Of a DNA stretch of 64,000 nucleotides, positions 1 through 13,396 are shown piece by piece (positions within the stretch are counted from its first letter, which is position 1; each line of letters begins with the position of its first letter). The notes under the pieces are model-generated. The model worked only from the letters and a program-made list of their open reading frames with translations. It had not been told where the DNA came from and did not search any database. This stretch comes from Cryptomeria japonica (lineage: Eukaryota; Streptophyta; Pinopsida; Cupressales; Cupressaceae), in NCBI RefSeq assembly GCF_030272615.1, contig NC_081407.1, forward strand, positions 373,498,132-373,562,131, written 5' to 3'. The translations under genes and the position numbers were made by a program.

Positions 1-311
1 GACATGGCAACATGATCTGTTCTTCATTACAATGCTAACTCATCACACAATGTCACCGGTTGAGCCACATAGGCTTGAAGCACTTCAACCGGAAACCCTG
101 AAGTTGAGACTACCAACCGGTAGTCATACAACGCTTCCATGTGCTGGTTCCCATAACCATATGCCGGTTCACCTTGAACAAGCACACCGCTTCACTTTGG
201 TACGAATGCCAGTTCACAGTGTTATGCCGGTTCTCACCTCTTCATCATATTGACATCAATGACAACATACAATGTCATTATGTCCTCATACCAGTTCACA
301 TAATGCCAACA
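1..311 (-). mobile_element. Copia-1 3' LTR (cut by window edge)
   Basis: These bases align without gaps to 5925-6235, the terminal part of the matching 5' LTR. I count about 18 mismatches in 311 bases by hand, near 94% identity. The LTR ends in CCAACA on the plus strand, which is TGTTGG at the 5' end on the element's own strand, followed at once by a polypurine tract. The rest of this LTR and the left target-site duplication lie outside the window. Confidence 0.93.
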
Positions 312-554
312 TTCTCCCCCTTTGGCATTGATGGCAATATACAAAGATATCTCTCCTCTTCACATCTTCTCCCCCAATTTCTATAGATATCTTCTCCGCT
401 TCACATCTTCTCCCCCTTTGACAACAATGCCAAAGTGGAGGCATAGGCTTCCCTATTCCATTATGCTGCTCCCCCTGAGGAGTAGCATCCTTCATCACAT
501 CAATCCAAAATAAATTTAACTATGCACTACCTGACTGATGTGGAGCATATGCTT
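312..554 (-). promoter_or_regulatory. Copia-1 polypurine tract and 3' non-coding region
   Basis: On the element strand the sequence next to the 3' LTR is AAAGGGGGAGAA (plus-strand 312-323), a standard polypurine tract that primes plus-strand DNA synthesis. Further CTCCCCC-type tracts follow near 367-373, 408-419 and 470-476. The CTCCCCCTTTG unit beside the LTR recurs almost exactly at 408-419. There is no coding signal here. Copia-2 has the same arrangement at 37908-38180. Confidence 0.75.
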
Positions 555-3500
555 TTAGTTTACCTCCTGAAGGGGCAACACCCCTAATTCACCTCTTAAG
601 TGCATAAATGTAGTCTTTGGGAGAGGCTTGGTGAATATGTCTGCTAACTGCTCCTTACTGGAAACATGTTCCAATGCAATCACTTTGTTTTGAACCTTTT
701 CCCTTAAGAAGTGATACTTAAGCTCAAAGTGCTTGGTTCTAGAATGTAAAACCAGATTCTTAGAGATATTAATTGCACTAGTATTGTCACAAAATATACT
801 TACCAATTCAGATACAGGAACTTTGAAGCCATTTAATACATGCTTCATCCAAATTGTCTGAGTGCAGTTCATGAAAGCTGCAACGTACTTTGCTTCCGCT
901 GTAGACTAAGAGATACAACTCTGCTTCTTACTCATCCATGAAACCAGTCTACCACCAAGAAACAATGCACCATCGGTTGTGCTTTTTCGGTCATCTATAT
1001 TGCCTGCCCAATCTGCATCTGTGTATACTTTCAAGTTGAAATCCTTGCTCTAAGGATACCACAATCCATAGTCAACAGTTCCCTTCAGATACCTAAGAAT
1101 CCACTTGACTGCAACCAAGTGAGATTCTCTTGGGCTTTTCTGGAATCTTGTAGTAATGCCAACTGCATGTGCAATATCCGGTCTGCTATGCATTACATAA
1201 TGCAACTTACCAATCATTGATTTGTATTCCTTCTCATCAACCAATTCTGAGTCATCTTCTTTAGATAGTTTACAACCGGTCACCATCGGAGTACCAACCG
1301 GTTTGCTATCTTCCATGCCAAAGGTCTTCAACACCTCTTTGACATACTTGGACTGAGTGATAAAGATTCCATCCTTCATCTGCAGGATCTGCAGTCCAAT
1401 GAAGAATTTAATCTCCCCTATGAGTGACATTTCAAACTCTTTCTTCATCTCATCTGCAAACTCATGACTCATCTTGTCATCTCCACCAAAGATAATGTCA
1501 TCAACAAATGCCTCACAGATCAGGATCTGATCTCCTTCAGACTTCAAGTAGATATTACTATCTTCACTTGTTCTCTCAAATCCAATCTTCACAAGATGAG
1601 AATGCAGACGTTCATACCATGCCCTAGGTGCCTGCTTTAGTCCATATAAGGCTTTATGTAGCCTACATACCATGTCACTATCTTCAGATAGGGCAAACCC
1701 ATTTGGTTGCTCAATATACACCTCCTCTTCAAGTACACCATTTACAAATGCAGATTTCACATCCATTTGATATACTTTGAAAACTTTAAAAGATGCATAT
1801 GCAAGAAGCATACAGACTCCTTCCAATCTGGCTACAGGAGCAAAGGTTTCTCCATAGTCTTCTCCTTCTTCTTGAGCATATCCTTTGCACACTAATCTGG
1901 CTTTGTTCCTAATCACTATGCCATCCTCATTCAGCTTATTTCTGAACACCCATTTAGTACCAACGACATTTTTGTGCTCCAGTCTGGGTACCAAAGACCA
2001 TGTACCATTTTTCTCTATCTGGTCAAGTTCCTCTTCCATTGCCTTGATCCAGTCTTCATCCTTATGTGCCTCTTTGAATGATTTAGGCTCAAATTCAGAG
2101 ATCATACATGAGTTTTCTCTGACCTTTCTTCTTGTAAGGATTCCTGCATCCTTATCTCCTATGATCTGATTAGGATCATGATTCATCTTGACATACCGAG
2201 GAATGGTCTTGATGGATTCCTCTTGCTTTTCTTCGTCATCCTCATCTCCATCAGTATCAACATCTACATTTGCCGGTGTAGGAACATTGTTACTGGTACT
2301 CGGTTGGTTGTCAATCGGTTCCCAGAAGGTTGCAACCGGTTCATTCACCGCTTGCTCGCTGCAGGTTTCCTCAGTTTTCTCAGAGGTTTCATCAACTCTT
2401 ACATTGATGCTTTCCATAATTCTCTGAGTCCTATTGTTGAAACACTTGAGAGCTTTTCTCTTGGTGGAATATTCTAGGAATATTCCCTCATCACATTTCA
2501 CGTCAAATTTTCTCTGGTATTCACTCCTCTTGATGTAACATTTGCTACCAAACACTTTAAAGTAGCTGACCACAGGTGTCTTACTGGTCCAATACTCATA
2601 AGGAGTTTTATCCTTACCTTTCTTGATGAGTACCCGGTTCATTGTGTAGACTATAGTGCTCACCGCTTCTCTCCAAAAGGTGTGAGCTACCTTTCCTTGA
2701 ATCAACATGGTTCTAGCTGCTTCAACCACAGTCCGGTTATTCCTCTCTGCTAGGCCATTCTACTGTGGAGTCTGGGGGGCAGACAATTGCCTCTTGATGC
2801 CATGTTCTTCACAGTACTTGTTGAATTCACCGGAAGTGAATTCCCCTCCTTGATCAGTTCTCAGACACTTTATCCTTTTACTGCTTTCCTTCTCCACTAA
2901 TGCTCTGAAAGCTTTGAACTTTACAAAGGCTTCAGACTCATCTTTCAAGAATGTGACCCACATCATTCTTGAGCAGTCATCAGTGAGAATCATGAAGTAC
3001 CTATCACCCTGCACACTTCTAGTCTTCATAGGTCCACACAAATCAGTATGCACAAGATCAAACAAGTTGTTAGCAGTGAAAGATTTACCTTTAAAGGTTG
3101 AGGAAGACATTTTCCACAATTGACACTCTTTGCACAAGGTATTATCCGGTTTGCTTAGCACCGACAACCCTCTAACTGCCTTGATCTTACTAGCTTCCAC
3201 ACTGTTATCAAAGTTTACATGGCAGAGTCTCCTATACCATATCCAGCTATCATCAAATTTAGCCATAAGACATGTACTTATATTTGCATTCAGCTGAAAT
3301 AGGTTACCTTTGGTCTGCATGCCAGTGGCCACCAATTCACCATTCTTTCCTTTGATTCTGCAAGCTCCATTCTTGAATTCCAAAGTGAGGCCACTGTCAT
3401 TCAGCTGGGAAACACTCAGAAGTTTGTGTCTAAGACCATCAACCCAATACACATTGTCAACACTACTCTTTCCATTCAGAGAGATGGACCCTCTGCCTTT

Positions 3501-3840
3501 GACCATGAATGGTGCATCATTGCCAAAGTGAACCACACCACCATCATACTCCTCCAATGATAGAAACTTGCTCCGGTCACCAGTCATATGGTGAGAACAA
3601 CCACTGTCAATGATCCACTCATTGGAATTATCAAACCGGGAGACAAGAGCCTTTTTGTCTGACACATCTTCCTTGACAACAACAAACATAATATCTTCAT
3701 TTTCTTCATCCTCTGATTCTTCATCTATGACAACTTCATCAACTGCCACAAAACAATTTCTCTGGTTTCCTCCTTTGAATTTCTTGAACCTTTCCGGTTT
3801 GTCCTTGTTGTCACCATTAGGATAGTTATAGCAATATGTC
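555..3840 (-). pseudogene. Copia-1 pol remnant (PR-INT-RT-RNase H)
   Basis: This is a degraded Ty1/Copia pol, read right to left in Copia order. The protease motif DSGCSHHMTGD lies near 3580-3615. The pre-integrase/integrase core follows, with HTDLCGPM, TDDCSRMMW and RTDQGGEF (about 2840-3070). Reverse transcriptase has YQMDVKSAF and FVDDIIFGG (about 1480-1770), where most Copia elements read YVDD. RNase H and the C-terminal DIFTKPL motif end near 555. One frame is interrupted by TAG codons at 2760-2762, 1050-1052 and 906-908. The gag-to-pol transition is frameshifted near 3830. It cannot make a full polyprotein. Confidence 0.93.
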
Positions 3841-4651
3841 CTGTCCAGTTACAAGAGATGCATTTCAAAGGTAGCTTACCTTTGTATTTGCCGGTTCCTT
3901 TTGGATGTTTCCTAGAAAGGAGAGCTTCAAATGCCATCAAAATCTCCTCATCATCCATTTCTCTGCCCTGTCTTGGTTCACCACTAGTGCTAGCTTCTTT
4001 TCCTTTTCTGCATGGTACTGCAGAAGCTTTAAAAGTTGATTCAGTCTTTTGAACACTACCATCGAAACTATTTAGCTCATAGGTTGTCAACTTTGCAATG
4101 ATGGAGTCTAGGGATACCTTAGTCTTGTCTATTGATCTTAGCTCTTGAATAGCAACAACCTTTATTGCATAGACTGGCAATAGGGATCTCAGGACTTTGC
4201 TTACCATAGTGGCATCTTCTATTTTACCATCTGCACTCTTGATATCTCCAACAATAGTTTTGATTCTTATTCCATATTGTTGAATGGTCTCACCTTCAAC
4301 CTTCCGCATATCTTCAAACTTCCCTCTAAGGCTTTCTTCCTTAGCCTATTTTACATGTTCATCACCGCCATAGATATTTTGAAGAGTATCCCATGCCTCT
4401 TTGAGATTTACCTTATCCTGAACATCAATAAACTCAATGTCAGATAAACTACTAATTAGGGCTTCCATGACTTGCCCATTCTCCTGCATCTCTCTCTTTT
4501 GGTCATCGGTAAGGGTACCGGTAGGAGCAACATAGACAGTCTCAACATAGCTCCAGTGTTGAGCACCCATGCTTCTAATGAATATCTTCATTCTGTCTTT
4601 CCATATACTGAAATTTTCTCTGTTAAACTTTGGACCTTCCCTCCTCATCAT
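3725..4651 (-). pseudogene. Copia-1 gag remnant
   Basis: The frame opens at an ATG at 4649-4651 (MMRREGPKFN), shortly downstream of the primer-binding site, as expected for Copia gag. It continues through gag-like sequence (KFEDMRKVEGETIQQY) to a zinc-knuckle start, CISCNWTGH. A TAG at 4346-4348 interrupts it in frame. The knuckle itself is broken by a frameshift near 3830, so the last cysteine falls in another frame. Gag would form the cytoplasmic virus-like particle and bind element RNA. This copy is non-functional. Confidence 0.85.
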
Positions 4652-4710
4652 TACACTGGGATCTTTACCTCAAGCGGTTAAGCTTATAGAACAGAGGACC
4701 TGGAGGATTC

Positions 4711-4722
4711 TCTGATACCAAT
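4711..4722 (-). promoter_or_regulatory. Copia-1 primer-binding site
   Basis: The element strand reads TTGGTATCAGA directly after the 5' LTR end. This is the usual plant Copia primer-binding site, complementary to the 3' end of initiator methionine tRNA. It fixes the inner boundary of the 5' LTR at 4723. Confidence 0.88.
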
Positions 4723-6235
4723 TGATAACTTAATGATGAACGGATAGTACAAACCCGGTACTGAGAGGGGCGGTGAATCAGTACGGACAAAAATACAGTC
4801 CTAATCCAGTTTGATAGTAGATACTTCAAATGACTGGCAAGCAGTGACACCAGTTTGAAACAGAGTGCAACATGTAAAGCTAGGAATGACTGTGATAAGC
4901 ATTAACCAGTTACTCACTTAGCTTTTCACTCAACTCAAGACTGCACTACCATTTCACCCTTATGCATAAACAAGTAATCTATCATCGGATCAGAATAATA
5001 GCTAGTTCAACATGTTTTATTGACAGGCATAAAACACATAACCATCATAAGCTTGACAGATAATAGGAAAGCATCACAAGACAAAAGCATCACACATGAC
5101 ACACATATTTTTCACGTGGAAACCCAACTGGGAAAAACTACGGTGGGGATGAATACCCACAAGCTGTTTTGAACTCTTTAGAAGTCTGCTCTGTTAGAAG
5201 CCTTGTCCGGTTAGAGACATTACAATAGGTTTTGCTAGGAATCGATCCTGTTAAAGATCACCCGGTTAAGGGATGGCTACAATACCTGGTTAAGGGTTAA
5301 ACCCTGTTAAAGGTTACCTTGTTAGAGGATTTCAAGAACTCAATAGCTAAAGGATTTCGAACTCAATAGCTTTGAATTACCCTGTTAAAGGATTTATAGC
5401 AAGCTGGTTAAGGCTACCCTGTTAGGGGATTTTCCAACTGTTGAGGTGGTTAGAGATCAACAGGTATTACAATGATCTGGTAACAACACTCAATGCCAAT
5501 GCAAATCTGCTTAAGCTCCTCTTCACCTTCTGCACTTACACTCTGAAGGTATCACTTCTCTCCTTTTGGTCTGGCAAGAATTACGTATCCCTTCTCTCGG
5601 ATACACACACACAACTTTTGCCAACAACCTCAGAAAGAGACACAACATCTACCTTATAGGAAAACAGATAGGTCGGTAGCATAACCCTAAACCCTAAACA
5701 TGTTAGGTTAAGGAATTTAAACGGTTCAATCTTGACCGTTGAGAATACTCCATTAATTGCAACAGTCTTGATCCAACCTCAAGACATTCTCCATCGACCA
5801 TTTTCACCGATTTCATGGCGGCTGATAACCCATCACACATTATCACCGTTTTACAAACTTCACACATTCCTGAGGTAGATAGGAACAATCTCCTTCATGA
5901 AAGATCCTTCACGCGCACAAGGCTGACATGACAACATGATCTGTTCTTCATTACAATGCTAACTCATCACACAATGTCAACGGTTTAGCCACACAGGCTT
6001 GAAGCACTTCAACCGGAAACCCTAAAGTTGAGACTACCAACTGGTAGTCATACAACACTTCCATGTGCCGGTTCCCATAACCATATGTCGGTTCACCTTG
6101 AACAAGCACACCGCTTCACTTTGGCATGAATGTCGGTTCACAGTGTTATGCTGGTTCTCACCTCTTCAGCATATTGACATCAATGACAACATACAATGTC
6201 ATTTTGTCCTCATTCCGGTTCACATAATGCCAACA
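4723..6235 (-). mobile_element. Copia-1 5' LTR (1513 bp)
   Basis: The inner edge (TGATAACTTAATG) abuts the primer-binding site. The outer edge ends CATAATGCCAACA, matching the 3' LTR at 1-311. TG...CA termini are present. Inside are two features shared with the other Copia-type LTRs of this window: a G-rich stretch followed by TGAATCA close to the inner edge (near 4765), and the GTGGAAACCCAACTGGG motif near 5117. A series of about ten degenerate CCTGTTAAAGG-like short repeats lies at 5200-5430. The right target-site duplication cannot be confirmed because the left flank is missing. Confidence 0.92.
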
Positions 6236-7849
6236 AAATGGTCTACATGAACTTATTACATACTCAAAATACTTGAAAACACAAAAAACTGCAAAAGAAC
6301 CCAATAGATCTCAGTTAACCCCTAGGTGCTCCTGCACCAACAGACAAAGACAAAGACAACAAGACCAAATTTTGTAGAAAAGAGGAGGACTAGGGTGCCT
6401 AGTGCCTTATTCCAGGTGTTTGGACTTGTAGTTTGACCAGAGGATAGTTTGGGAGCTCCTAAGTTTAATTAGATTCCCGTTTTGTCCTTGGATACTTGTT
6501 AGGAGTAGGCACCTAGCCATTGCGTCCACCTAGTTTTAGCTCAGAATTAGGTGACAGGTTCCTATTTGCATCCCCTTTTTATATTTGTACCTCTCAATTA
6601 ATTTCCAGATAGGCATTTGTCTATTTATGTTGTTTATTGTCTATATCACATCATTTAGCCTAGTTCTTGCATCCAACTTATCCAATCAATCAAACACAAA
6701 AGAGAAAAATCAACCATTGTGCCTAACTCTCTCAAGGGTTTGTAGTTGAGCATCTTGGTTGTTCTCTAATGTAATTAGTGGGATTGGGTTTGATTCCTAA
6801 TTTGCATGTTTAGACTAGTGAGCCCCATTTCCATTGCATTACAAGTAACATGTGGCAAAGGCCCCTCAAGCATGCAAATTTCCACTCACTTCTATAAAGT
6901 GTGACTTTGCACTTGGCTCACTTTCAAATGCTCATCTGTTTAGGGATTGATACTCTCAGCTAGGAGGCATTTTGGGTATTCAAAGCGCTTTGGGTGCTTA
7001 TAATCTTGCAATGTGAATAGTAAAAATGAATAATAACTTTTCAAAAAAAAATTATTCTTAAAAATATATTGAATTTTCAAACAAAACTCTTCACTAAAAC
7101 CTCCATAATTATCCCTTATAAGCTCCAATTCTTGTCCTATTTATTTCATGTAGATCTTGTTCCCATCCTCTTTATTTTGACATTTCTTTCATTAAAACTA
7201 GCTATTTCAAAACAATTATCTTAAAAGTATTTCAATATCCCTCTCCTAAACTTATTAAGGCTAAATTGAGCTTCTTGTTTTTCCCTCCTATGAGCTAGTT
7301 AAAAACATGAGGGGGTACATTGACCCTTATTTTTTTTTAATAAAATTTTCTTTTTGAAACATTTTAATTGTCATTTAATTTAGATTTTTGGAACTAATAT
7401 GCCTTGGTTTTGCAATATTTACACATTTTTTTTTAAAATTCAATACTTTACAAGTTCTAAATTTAGGGGTATCATTTGTCTATATGAAGAGTCTCCATGC
7501 CCTTTACAATATCCTTTTGGGTATCTTTTATATGCTTTTGTATTTTTTTGTACTTTAGCTTAGCTTATCATTTACTATTATCAATGCACTAAGGTGGGGC
7601 AAAACGTAATGTAAGAAATTGTGTAGTCCCACAATTTTACACTATATTGTAAAGTCACTTTAGATTCCACTTTAATAGCATATTTGAATTCATTTATTTA
7701 CACCAAATGTCTTGCCCACATTTTAAGAGTATAATGGCCTCTTAATCCTTGCTATGAAAAAATATGTAACATTTTAGAATACTTTCTTTGGATGGTAGCT
7801 TGGCGCATAAAAATTCATGCCATATATTGGCATCCCAAAGATTCTTGAA
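6236..7849. other. AT-rich spacer, nothing recognised
   Basis: This is the flank of Copia-1 before the tandem units begin. It is AT-rich with long A and T runs, and the open frames are short and carry no recognisable motif. I see no LTR ends, no coding domain and no match to the three large units. It may be an old, eroded repeat or intergenic DNA. Confidence 0.5.
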
Positions 7850-10800
7850 ATTTTAAACCATATTTTCCATGTGGCTTAACCATTATACCTATTGTAATAT
7901 TTGATTGTAAAAATAATACTCATTTCTACCCCTCTTCCCATTTTGAAAGGACTTTTAATCTTCAACAACTTTATTTTTCTCTCTTATTGCTGCCTTTGGG
8001 AAACTCTATCAAAATTTTCTTTGAATCTACAAGATCATTGACATTCTTTTATTCCTTGTAGCGAACTAAAGGTCTTAAAAGGAATACACAACTTGCAAAT
8101 CTTTCAAATCCATTGAAGAACTTTTTATGTCTAGTAATATTGTTCCACTAAGCTATTAATACTTGCTTTTATGTGGAATTGCTTTCTCTTCATGTTTTAG
8201 GTAAGCTCATTGGTGTAAATCAATTTTTTTTATTATCATTATTTTATTAAAAATGGTGTTTTTCTCTGTAGGCTAAGGTTGACACCATTATCATTGGAAT
8301 TTTTATATCACTATTCATTCCTTAATGCACTTAGGTGTAAGAGCACACACTATTTATTATTTTGTTTATCTTGTTTGTCTGTAGATGTCAAATGACCAAA
8401 ATGGAGGTTTGATCAAGACAAACCCCTAAACAACCCCAACATTTTTCTATGTTTATATGTGTTTAAAGAGTAGATCAGGTCTTGATCAAAATCCACATGT
8501 TATGGGACATTTTGGTACCACCATTGTACATGCGACAACGCAATGCATAGAAGTCCACACAACAATTTGGTGTTTTGGGTAGTGAGCTTCAACATTTGGT
8601 GCCAAGTTCCCTTTTGTAATTATTTAATGTATCAATTGTCAATATATGTAAATAAATTTTATGTAATTCATTTCATGACATCTTTGCAATTTATTTGATA
8701 TTTAATAGTTATAATAAAGAATAACTTTATTTCTAGTTTTTCCTCAAATTTATTTTTGTAAGTTTCATAATATATTTTCTCTCTAATTTTGTATTAGATA
8801 GATAGATATTCACTTTGAATTAATAAGGGAAATAAATTAATTGAAAGTAGGAATCTTTAGTTAAAATTGATTTTTTATTTCATTACAATCCTATACCTTA
8901 GAAAGCTCCAAAACATTTAAGGGAACTTGAAAATATCCTTCCAAGAAAACATCTATATTCACACATATTAGAGAGAAGACCAAAGAGTGGAGTAAAAATA
9001 ATCAAATAGTTGGATGATAGATCAAAATACATTGCGAATTAAATAAAAGCACACATAAGGAGGTAAACACATAGAAAACTAAAGAGCACACAATAAGTAC
9101 AAATTGGAAACCTGTTTTATAGACATTAGGATGTACATATTGAATTTTGGTCAAAATAGAACCCAATACTAGGCCATTGAAATTCCAAATAGCTTGGTGG
9201 TTGGTCAATCTATATGGCTTATCTAGGCTGTCAACCTAGTCCAAGTTGTTAAAAAGATACGAAATTTCATATAGAGATCTCTTGAAAACAATCAATGTTG
9301 ATCTCCTAGAAACTATTATAGGCTTTTATGTGAAAGATAATTCATTATAAAAATACTACAAACACTAAATAAACACTAACATGGGTTCACTCTTTTAGAA
9401 AATATTGCTCAACCAATGCTCTTAATTGAAAACATTATTTACTATGTAAGGAGACATATAAAGCCCATTTAATCAATTTTTTGGAGGGCACCTAGAAGAG
9501 AAACTAGCTCACCTAAACCTTATTAATTCACACCCTATAAAAGAATGAGCTTGAATTGAGAAAAAGACTACGTGAACTAGTAATCACTTGCCACCAAGGA
9601 TTGATTCTCTAAGCCCAAGGAGGTCCTTTTGTTTTGAGAGATCAAGGGTGAAGAGGTTCATTTAAATGTGGTAGTCACTAATTGATATCATATTTTAGAT
9701 ACACATCTTAAAAGCCAAAAACAAGTGATTTGTGCTAGACTTAGGAGATATGATCTAATTGGTTGATTTGGAAAAAGCTCCAAAGGATGTTTATAAGGAA
9801 GTGGTAAAGAGGATCATGAAAAACAAAAATGCACTTAGTAGAGGGATAAGTAAAGAGGGAAAACATTAAATTTAAATAGAAAGCATAAGTAAGGGGCTAG
9901 GATGAGCAAAGGGACCTAGGATTATGCATAGGAAGACAACAATTAGGGTCAAAACAAGGGGTAGTAAGTAAAAAACATACAAGATAGAATAAGTATAAAA
10001 TACACCAACAAGAATTTTAGTCAATGCAATTTTTGATCTTACATTCCCATCAATAACAAATGAACTCAGGAAAATAAATTTTAGCATTCGTACATTATCA
10101 TGTCCAACCTCATGTGAGGTGGTGAGTTGATTAGCATGACGCCAAATTGTCATTAATGTGTTTTGAAGTAAACCTTAACTTTTTGTAAACGAATGGTATG
10201 ACAAGGGAAAACCTATTAAAAAGTGATACATATAAAAACATACAAGAAGATTCTATATTTTTACAAACATTCCATGTGCTAAGGTGCACATCTAGAGGTA
10301 TCCTCCATAGATAGTTCTATATGACCATTGTTGTCTTTTAACATTGTAAACTTATTGCCTTAAAGTGAATGTTGATTTAACAATAGATAATTGTTAATAA
10401 AAATTGAACCAAGGTTTTCATTGAAACATCCTCTTTGGAATCCTTGTTAATAGATGTTCTTTTAGAGCACCTAAATAGTCTAATAAATGTAGAAGATTTC
10501 TCAAAATGATATGGTAGTTGAAAATCATAGTTAATTGTGAAGGATTTATGAGTAGAATCCTTGGTTATGATGATAGAGTTGTTTCTCTTTGAACATAATT
10601 CTTAGTTTTAAATTGGGACCATTATGTTTAGTTGGATAGGTGGAAATAAAATTTTAACCTCCCACTATGGTCTAACTAGCTTCTTTAACTAGTGGGGTGA
10701 AGCATCTACCTCAAAGTGTGGGAGATGTTCATGGCATAAGAAAAACCTTTGTGATTTTGCATGATCAAGAGATTGACACCAAAAAAATATGTTTGGAAGG

Positions 10801-12519
10801 TTGAATAATTTACTGTAGGGAATATTAAAAATGAAAGGGAGTACTTGAGAGGTCAACCAAATAAGAAAATAAGAGAATCTTACTATAGCACTTTGAAATC
10901 CTAGGCTCGACAAGGTAATACTAGAAGGGTATTATGCACAAGCTAACTACTAGACTGGTTGAAGATTGTATTGACCTATTATAGGTCACCAAAAGAAAAC
11001 GAAAAGGAAAACTTGGTAATATTTCTAACCTTAATGAGATTGATGCACGAGGCTCCCAAAAATACGTGATGCAAGTAAAAAAATATTGCTTAAATGAGAT
11101 TTTACCAACATAATATGTAATAATGATCTAGTTTTCATACCAATTCTATATAATTTCAACATCAATACAAAAAATAACATCAAGCTTGAAGATATTACCT
11201 AACTTTCATTCTTTCTTGGGCTCCATCCTTACCACCACAAGTAACAATAGTTGTAGAGGGCATGACATTGGCCATTTATTAAATCCTTAAACCATCCAAA
11301 AGTTAGGCTTAAGGGTGAAATAATGTGGGGAACCTTGAGATACTCTTGCTAAAGTAGTATGGGGAGATAAAGAGGTGCAAAACAACAATTGAGGTAAATA
11401 GTAACTTGTGATAGATACTACATTGATATATCCATCAAGATCATGGATTCAGAAGTGGAGCTGACAAAAGAATTTATGTACACATGCTTCTATTTGCTCC
11501 TCAGATCTCAACTGTTTTAGAACAAGTAAAGTTTATAAGTTTCTAATTTTTCTATCAAGATGAGCCAACATGTCTCTTTTGCAGTTACTGAAGGCTATAT
11601 ATTTCTGTTGTATCTTTTGGACACAAGCTTATTATCAGCTGTTGTATCTTATGGATGTAACTCAACACCGTCTAAAGCTTTGCCCTTAAATTCATCTTTT
11701 AGAATTGGATTTTAAATTATTTGCCATTTTGCTTATGTTGAAACTTGGATCTTTTGGGATTTGGTGATCGGTTGAGGAAAAGAGTCACCATAAGGTGAAT
11801 TTAGAATCCTTTTGGTCTAGTTGTTTTTAGTAGGTAACACTGGGTAATTTATACTAATTTGGATTGCCAATTTTGCTGAGCAGACTGATAAATTTGAAAT
11901 GTTCTCCTCCATACTCTTGAATTTTATATTTTAAATACTTTTATATGAGCAAAAACTTCTATTCAATCTAATCCAGAAACTTTCACAGATCAGTACCAAA
12001 CATTTTCAAATATTATATTTTCAAAAATTCCTGTTCTAGTATCTTTGATGTGTCCATACCCTGCAAGGAAGCCCCATTTCTAAAAAAAGGCAGAGAGGAC
12101 GCTGACAAAGTTTATGCAAAATCGTTTTCAACAAATCCATTTCGTTCATATTATGCTACTATTGCAGTCTGGAAGTACATATCTATTTTAGGTATTCTGT
12201 CAAACAGTTCACGTGCCTTGTCCATGCTTCCACTTGCAACTGAAACATTTGAAAAATCCCCCCTTCCTTCATGCTTGGATACATGTGCATATCTCGTTCG
12301 AAAGCTGCTATTTTGTCAGAGGCAGGAAGGATGATAGGAAAGGTTAATCAATGGAAATGTTTTTGAATTTTGATCTAATCCATATTAAGGGTTAAGGGTT
12401 AAATATTAGAACACCTTAATATTCAAATAGAAGGTCCTAGATTCGAGTATTAAGTCGAGTGAAGTGTATACATATAACTTAGGTTATAGTGTTTTGGGGT
12501 TATAGACTCCTACATAAAA

Positions 12520-12990
12520 ATCTTTTAGTTTCGTTGATGCAAAATGTCACCATCTAATCTACTCTACATTGTAGGCTTATGGATTTTGGTATGTATATTG
12601 TAAACAATAAAATTCATACATCTAGAAAACATAAATGAAATTGAAAGCATGAAATCAAATCAAACTTCTAATCTATGAATTTCATTGCACCCATATTGTG
12701 AAGACAAAGTGACAAGTCATTTCATACTTTCTTGAGGTTTGCAATGTTTTGTCTACATCGTAGAGTGTTTTTGGGTTATGGACTTTTGTGCAAATATCTT
12801 TTAGTTTGTTGATGCAAAAATGTGACCATCTAATCTATTCTACATTGTAGAGGGTTTTTAGCTTATGGATTTTGGTATGGATATTGTAAAGGATAAAATT
12901 TACAAATCTAGAAAACATAAAAGAAATTGAATGCATGAAATCAAATCAAATTTCTAATCTATGAATTTCATTGCACCCACCTTCTGAAGT
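12520..12990. repeat. Internal ~280-bp duplication in unit 1
   Basis: A stretch around CACCATCTAATCT, CTACATTGTAG, GATTTTGGTATG and CAATAAAATTCAT, ending in ATGAATTTCATTGCACCCA, occurs twice about 280 bp apart. The equivalent region of unit 2 (about 26270-26700) is also doubled. The duplication therefore seems older than the amplification of the large units. Confidence 0.7.
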
Positions 12991-13248
12991 CAAAGTGACA
13001 AATCATATCATACTTTCTTGAGGTTTGCAATCAAGTTCACAAATTAGAGGTTTGATTTGATTTGTCACTTTGCCTTTGGAATGTGGGTGCAATCATGATA
13101 CTTATAAAATGATAAGTAATTGATTTGGTAGAATGGATTTGTTTGATATATGATCGAATTGAAGATAACAATGTATTTACAAATTTTTAAGTGAGACGAG
13201 AATGAGAATAAGGATGATGACATGAGTTAACTAGAAAATCAATGAAAT

Positions 13249-13396
13249 CAACTTGGCTAGAAATATAAATTTATCAATTTGAGCCATGAAAGGATAATAA
13301 TGGATTATTCATTTATTTAAGTCAACTTGGCTAGAAATATAAATTTATCAATTTGAGCCATGAAAGGATAATAATGGATTATTCATTTATTTGATG
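13249..13396. repeat. 74-bp perfect tandem duplication
   Basis: The sequence beginning CAACTTGGCTAGAAATATAA at 13249 starts again at 13323 with no difference seen over about 70 bases, ending ATTCATTTATTT. Units 2 (near 26910) and 3 (near 36330) have a single, more diverged copy. The duplication is therefore recent and specific to unit 1. Confidence 0.93.

Noticed and set aside
8200-8300. Splice-like signals (TTTTAGGTAAGCTC, TTTCTCTGTAGGCTAAGG) in the large units
   Set aside because: They recur in all three units but no reading frame is preserved between them, so no exon could be supported.
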